Of a DNA stretch of 10,942 nucleotides, positions 9,794-10,942 are shown piece by piece. Source of the stretch: Actinomycetota bacterium (lineage in GTDB: Bacteria; Actinomycetota; Coriobacteriia; Anaerosomatales; D1FN1-002). Position numbers and translations under genes: made by a program. The notes below the pieces were generated by a model. That model saw only the letters and a program-made list of their open reading frames with translations. It was not told the origin of the DNA and searched no databases. The stretch spans positions 1 through 10,942 of the forward strand of contig VAUM01000032.1 of assembly GCA_005774595.1 (NCBI GenBank). The letters are read 5' to 3'. Position 1 is the stretch's first letter. Every line of letters starts with the position of its first letter.

Positions 9794-10084
9794 TCAGGCC
9801 GATGTCGGCGGCGCCGACTTCTCCGCCTCGATCTCGGCCTTGAGCGCCGCCTCGCGAGTGCGCAGCTCGTCGACGGCCGCGGCGTAGGCCTCGGTCTCGG
9901 CGTCGAGCGTGACGGCGCCGTTCGCGCGCTTCACGTACACCGCCTGGCCGAGTGACGCGTACGCGTCTTTGATCTGCGACTGCAGCGTCGTGAGGTCGAG
10001 CTGCTTGCTGCCGGTCTTGAGCGCATCCCCTGCCTGTTGGCCGAGATCGCTCAGGCCCTTGCCCACGTCCTCCAGGAATCCCAT
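9794..10084 (-). CDS. Small predicted helical/coiled-coil protein, function unknown
   Basis: A 96-residue protein beginning MGFLEDVGKGLSDLG. The ATG at 10084 lies 7 nt after AAGGGGAG, a good ribosome-binding site. The N-terminal half is rich in Gly, Ser, Gln and Lys and looks like an amphipathic helical segment. A central IKDAYASLGQAVY patch (38-50) is followed by a charged Ala/Glu/Lys-rich helix (about 61-88) that reads as a coiled coil. No signal peptide, membrane segment, Cys or known catalytic motif is present. The N-terminus plus LxxQIKxxYxxLG resembles the helical front part of small zinc-ribbon proteins of Gram-positives (from memory, not searched), but no zinc ribbon follows here. It lies 88 nt after ppsR and 45 nt before the serpin, same strand, and could share a transcript with the serpin. 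I do not recognise a function. Confidence 0.82.
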   Translation of the reverse strand: MGFLEDVGKGLSDLGQQAGDALKTGSKQLDLTTLQSQIKDAYASLGQAVYVKRANGAVTLDAETEAYAAAVDELRTREAALKAEIEAEKSAPPTSA

Positions 10085-10152
10085 CGCTCGACTCCCCTTC
10101 CATCGTCGCGCGTGCCTTGGGGTTCGCGCGTGTCCGTACCGCTCGTACATTC

Positions 10153-10172
10153 CCGCCCGCGAGGCCGGGCGG
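10153..10172 (-). terminator. Possible short hairpin directly after ppsR
   Basis: A 7-bp all-GC inverted repeat (CCGCCCG and CGGGCGG) with a 6-nt loop begins immediately after the ppsR stop codon on the minus strand. It is followed by GAATGTACGAG, so there is no U-tract. It may act as a terminator or 3'-end stabiliser, or be a chance product of high GC. Confidence 0.25.
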
Positions 10173-10942
10173 TCAGTCCCCCGGCCGCGGCAGGCGCCTG
10201 CGTGGGGCCCGGCGGGCGTGGAACGTCTCGGGCACCTGCTCGACCTGCGCGGCGCCCTGCCGCGGCAAAGCACACTCGAAGTGCCGCAGGATCTCCTGCG
10301 CAGTCTCCTCGATCGCGCGGCTGCCGGTGTTGACCACGAAACAGCCGAGACGCCGCATGAGCGCCCGGCTGTCGGCGAGTTCGTCCTCGACGTGGCCGAT
10401 ATCCGCGTACCCGCCCGAGTACGGCCCGAGGTCGCCGATGCGCTGGCGACGGATCTCCGAGAGCGTACCCGCGTCGATCACCAGCCCGAACAGCCGGCTG
10501 CGGTCGACCGCGAACAGCTCAGGCGGCGGCTCGACGCCCGGCACGAGCGGGACGTTGGCGACCTTGTAGCCCTTGAACGCGAGGTACATCGACAGCGGCG
10601 TCTTGCTCGAGCGCGACACGCCGATGAGCACGATGTCGGCCTGGTCGAGCTCCTCGGCGTTGCGCCCGTCGTCGTGCTGGACGGCGAAATCGAGCGCGTC
10701 GACCCGCTCGAAGTACTCGGCGCCCGTCGTGCGCACCGCGCCGGCCTTCCACGCCGGGTCGCGGTGGATGGCGCCCGCGAGCGCGCCCACGACCGGCCCC
10801 ATGATGTCGATCGCCATGATGTCCTTCTCGAGCGTCACCCGGTGCATCACGTCGCGCAGGCGCGTGTCGGCGAGGGTGTAGAGGAAGACACAGTCGTCCC
10901 CGGTCGCCCCGCGCACGACGCCCTCGAGCTGCCCTCGCGAAG
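10173..10942 (-). CDS. ppsR: PEP synthase/PPDK regulatory protein (bifunctional kinase-pyrophosphorylase, DUF299), 5' end outside window
   Basis: Controls PPDK by ADP-dependent phosphorylation of its active-site Thr (inactivation) and Pi-dependent removal of that phosphate, which releases PPi (reactivation). The frame is open to the right edge. By comparison with remembered B. subtilis YqfL, about 45 N-terminal residues, including the start, are missing. Visible family motifs in order: IDIMGPVV, ALDFAVQHDDGR, the P-loop GVSRSSKT (10622-10599), PLSMYLAFKGYKVANVPLVP, GVEPPPELF, and the C-terminal GCFVVNTGSRAIEETAQEIL. An Arg/Pro-rich tail of about 30 residues ending at the stop is not in YqfL. 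Whether the partner is PPDK or PEP synthase follows from context: ppdK lies about 1.8 kb downstream on the same strand, retaining target T477. The GTG at 10916 is internal, since family homology continues upstream of it. Confidence 0.94.
   Translation of the reverse strand, partial: SRGQLEGVVRGATGDDCVFLYTLADTRLRDVMHRVTLEKDIMAIDIMGPVVGALAGAIHRDPAWKAGAVRTTGAEYFERVDALDFAVQHDDGRNAEELDQADIVLIGVSRSSKTPLSMYLAFKGYKVANVPLVPGVEPPPELFAVDRSRLFGLVIDAGTLSEIRRQRIGDLGPYSGGYADIGHVEDELADSRALMRRLGCFVVNTGSRAIEETAQEILRHFECALPRQGAAQVEQVPETFHARRAPRRRLPRPGD

Overview
The window is a high-GC (hand counts of about 62 to 74% in sampled stretches) bacterial chromosome segment in which every supportable gene lies on the minus strand. 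Reading in the direction of transcription, from the right edge leftwards, the order is: ppsR (5' end cut by the window), a 96-aa coiled protein, a lipoprotein serpin, ppdK, dgt, hppA, dnaG and the first 39 codons of a gene that by position is rpoD. The ppsR/ppdK/dgt/dnaG/rpoD backbone is a gene order I associate with Firmicutes and with deep-branching Actinobacteria. Together with the high GC, frequent GTG starts and a Lys/Ala/Pro-rich sigma-factor N-terminus, it suggests an anaerobic actinobacterium of the Coriobacteriia/OPB41 kind. The placement is an inference from content and order only.

Region by region: 10942-10173 holds the PPDK regulatory kinase/pyrophosphorylase. 10084-8462 holds two genes that are not part of the usual backbone, a small soluble helical protein and a secreted, lipid-anchored serine-protease inhibitor. 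The serpin is visibly less GC-rich than its neighbours. 8353-5612 is pyruvate phosphate dikinase, followed after 14 nt by an HD-domain dNTP triphosphohydrolase (5597-4551). A 296-nt non-coding gap with a plausible promoter leads to a K+-dependent membrane pyrophosphatase (4254-2125). A strong 12-bp hairpin (2050-2085) separates hppA from the macromolecular-synthesis pair dnaG (2003-126) and rpoD (118 leftwards).

Functionally the genes centre on phosphoenolpyruvate and pyrophosphate. PPDK interconverts pyruvate/ATP/Pi and PEP/AMP/PPi. PpsR switches PPDK off and on by phosphorylating and dephosphorylating an active-site Thr, and itself releases PPi in the reactivating direction. The membrane PPase turns PPi into an ion gradient. 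Primase (and RNA polymerase with its sigma factor) are PPi producers. Dgt controls dNTP pools next to primase. The likely novelty is modest: the serpin/small-protein insertion between ppsR and ppdK, and the placing of hppA between dgt and dnaG. I see no CRISPR array, transposase, tRNA, rRNA or phage gene.
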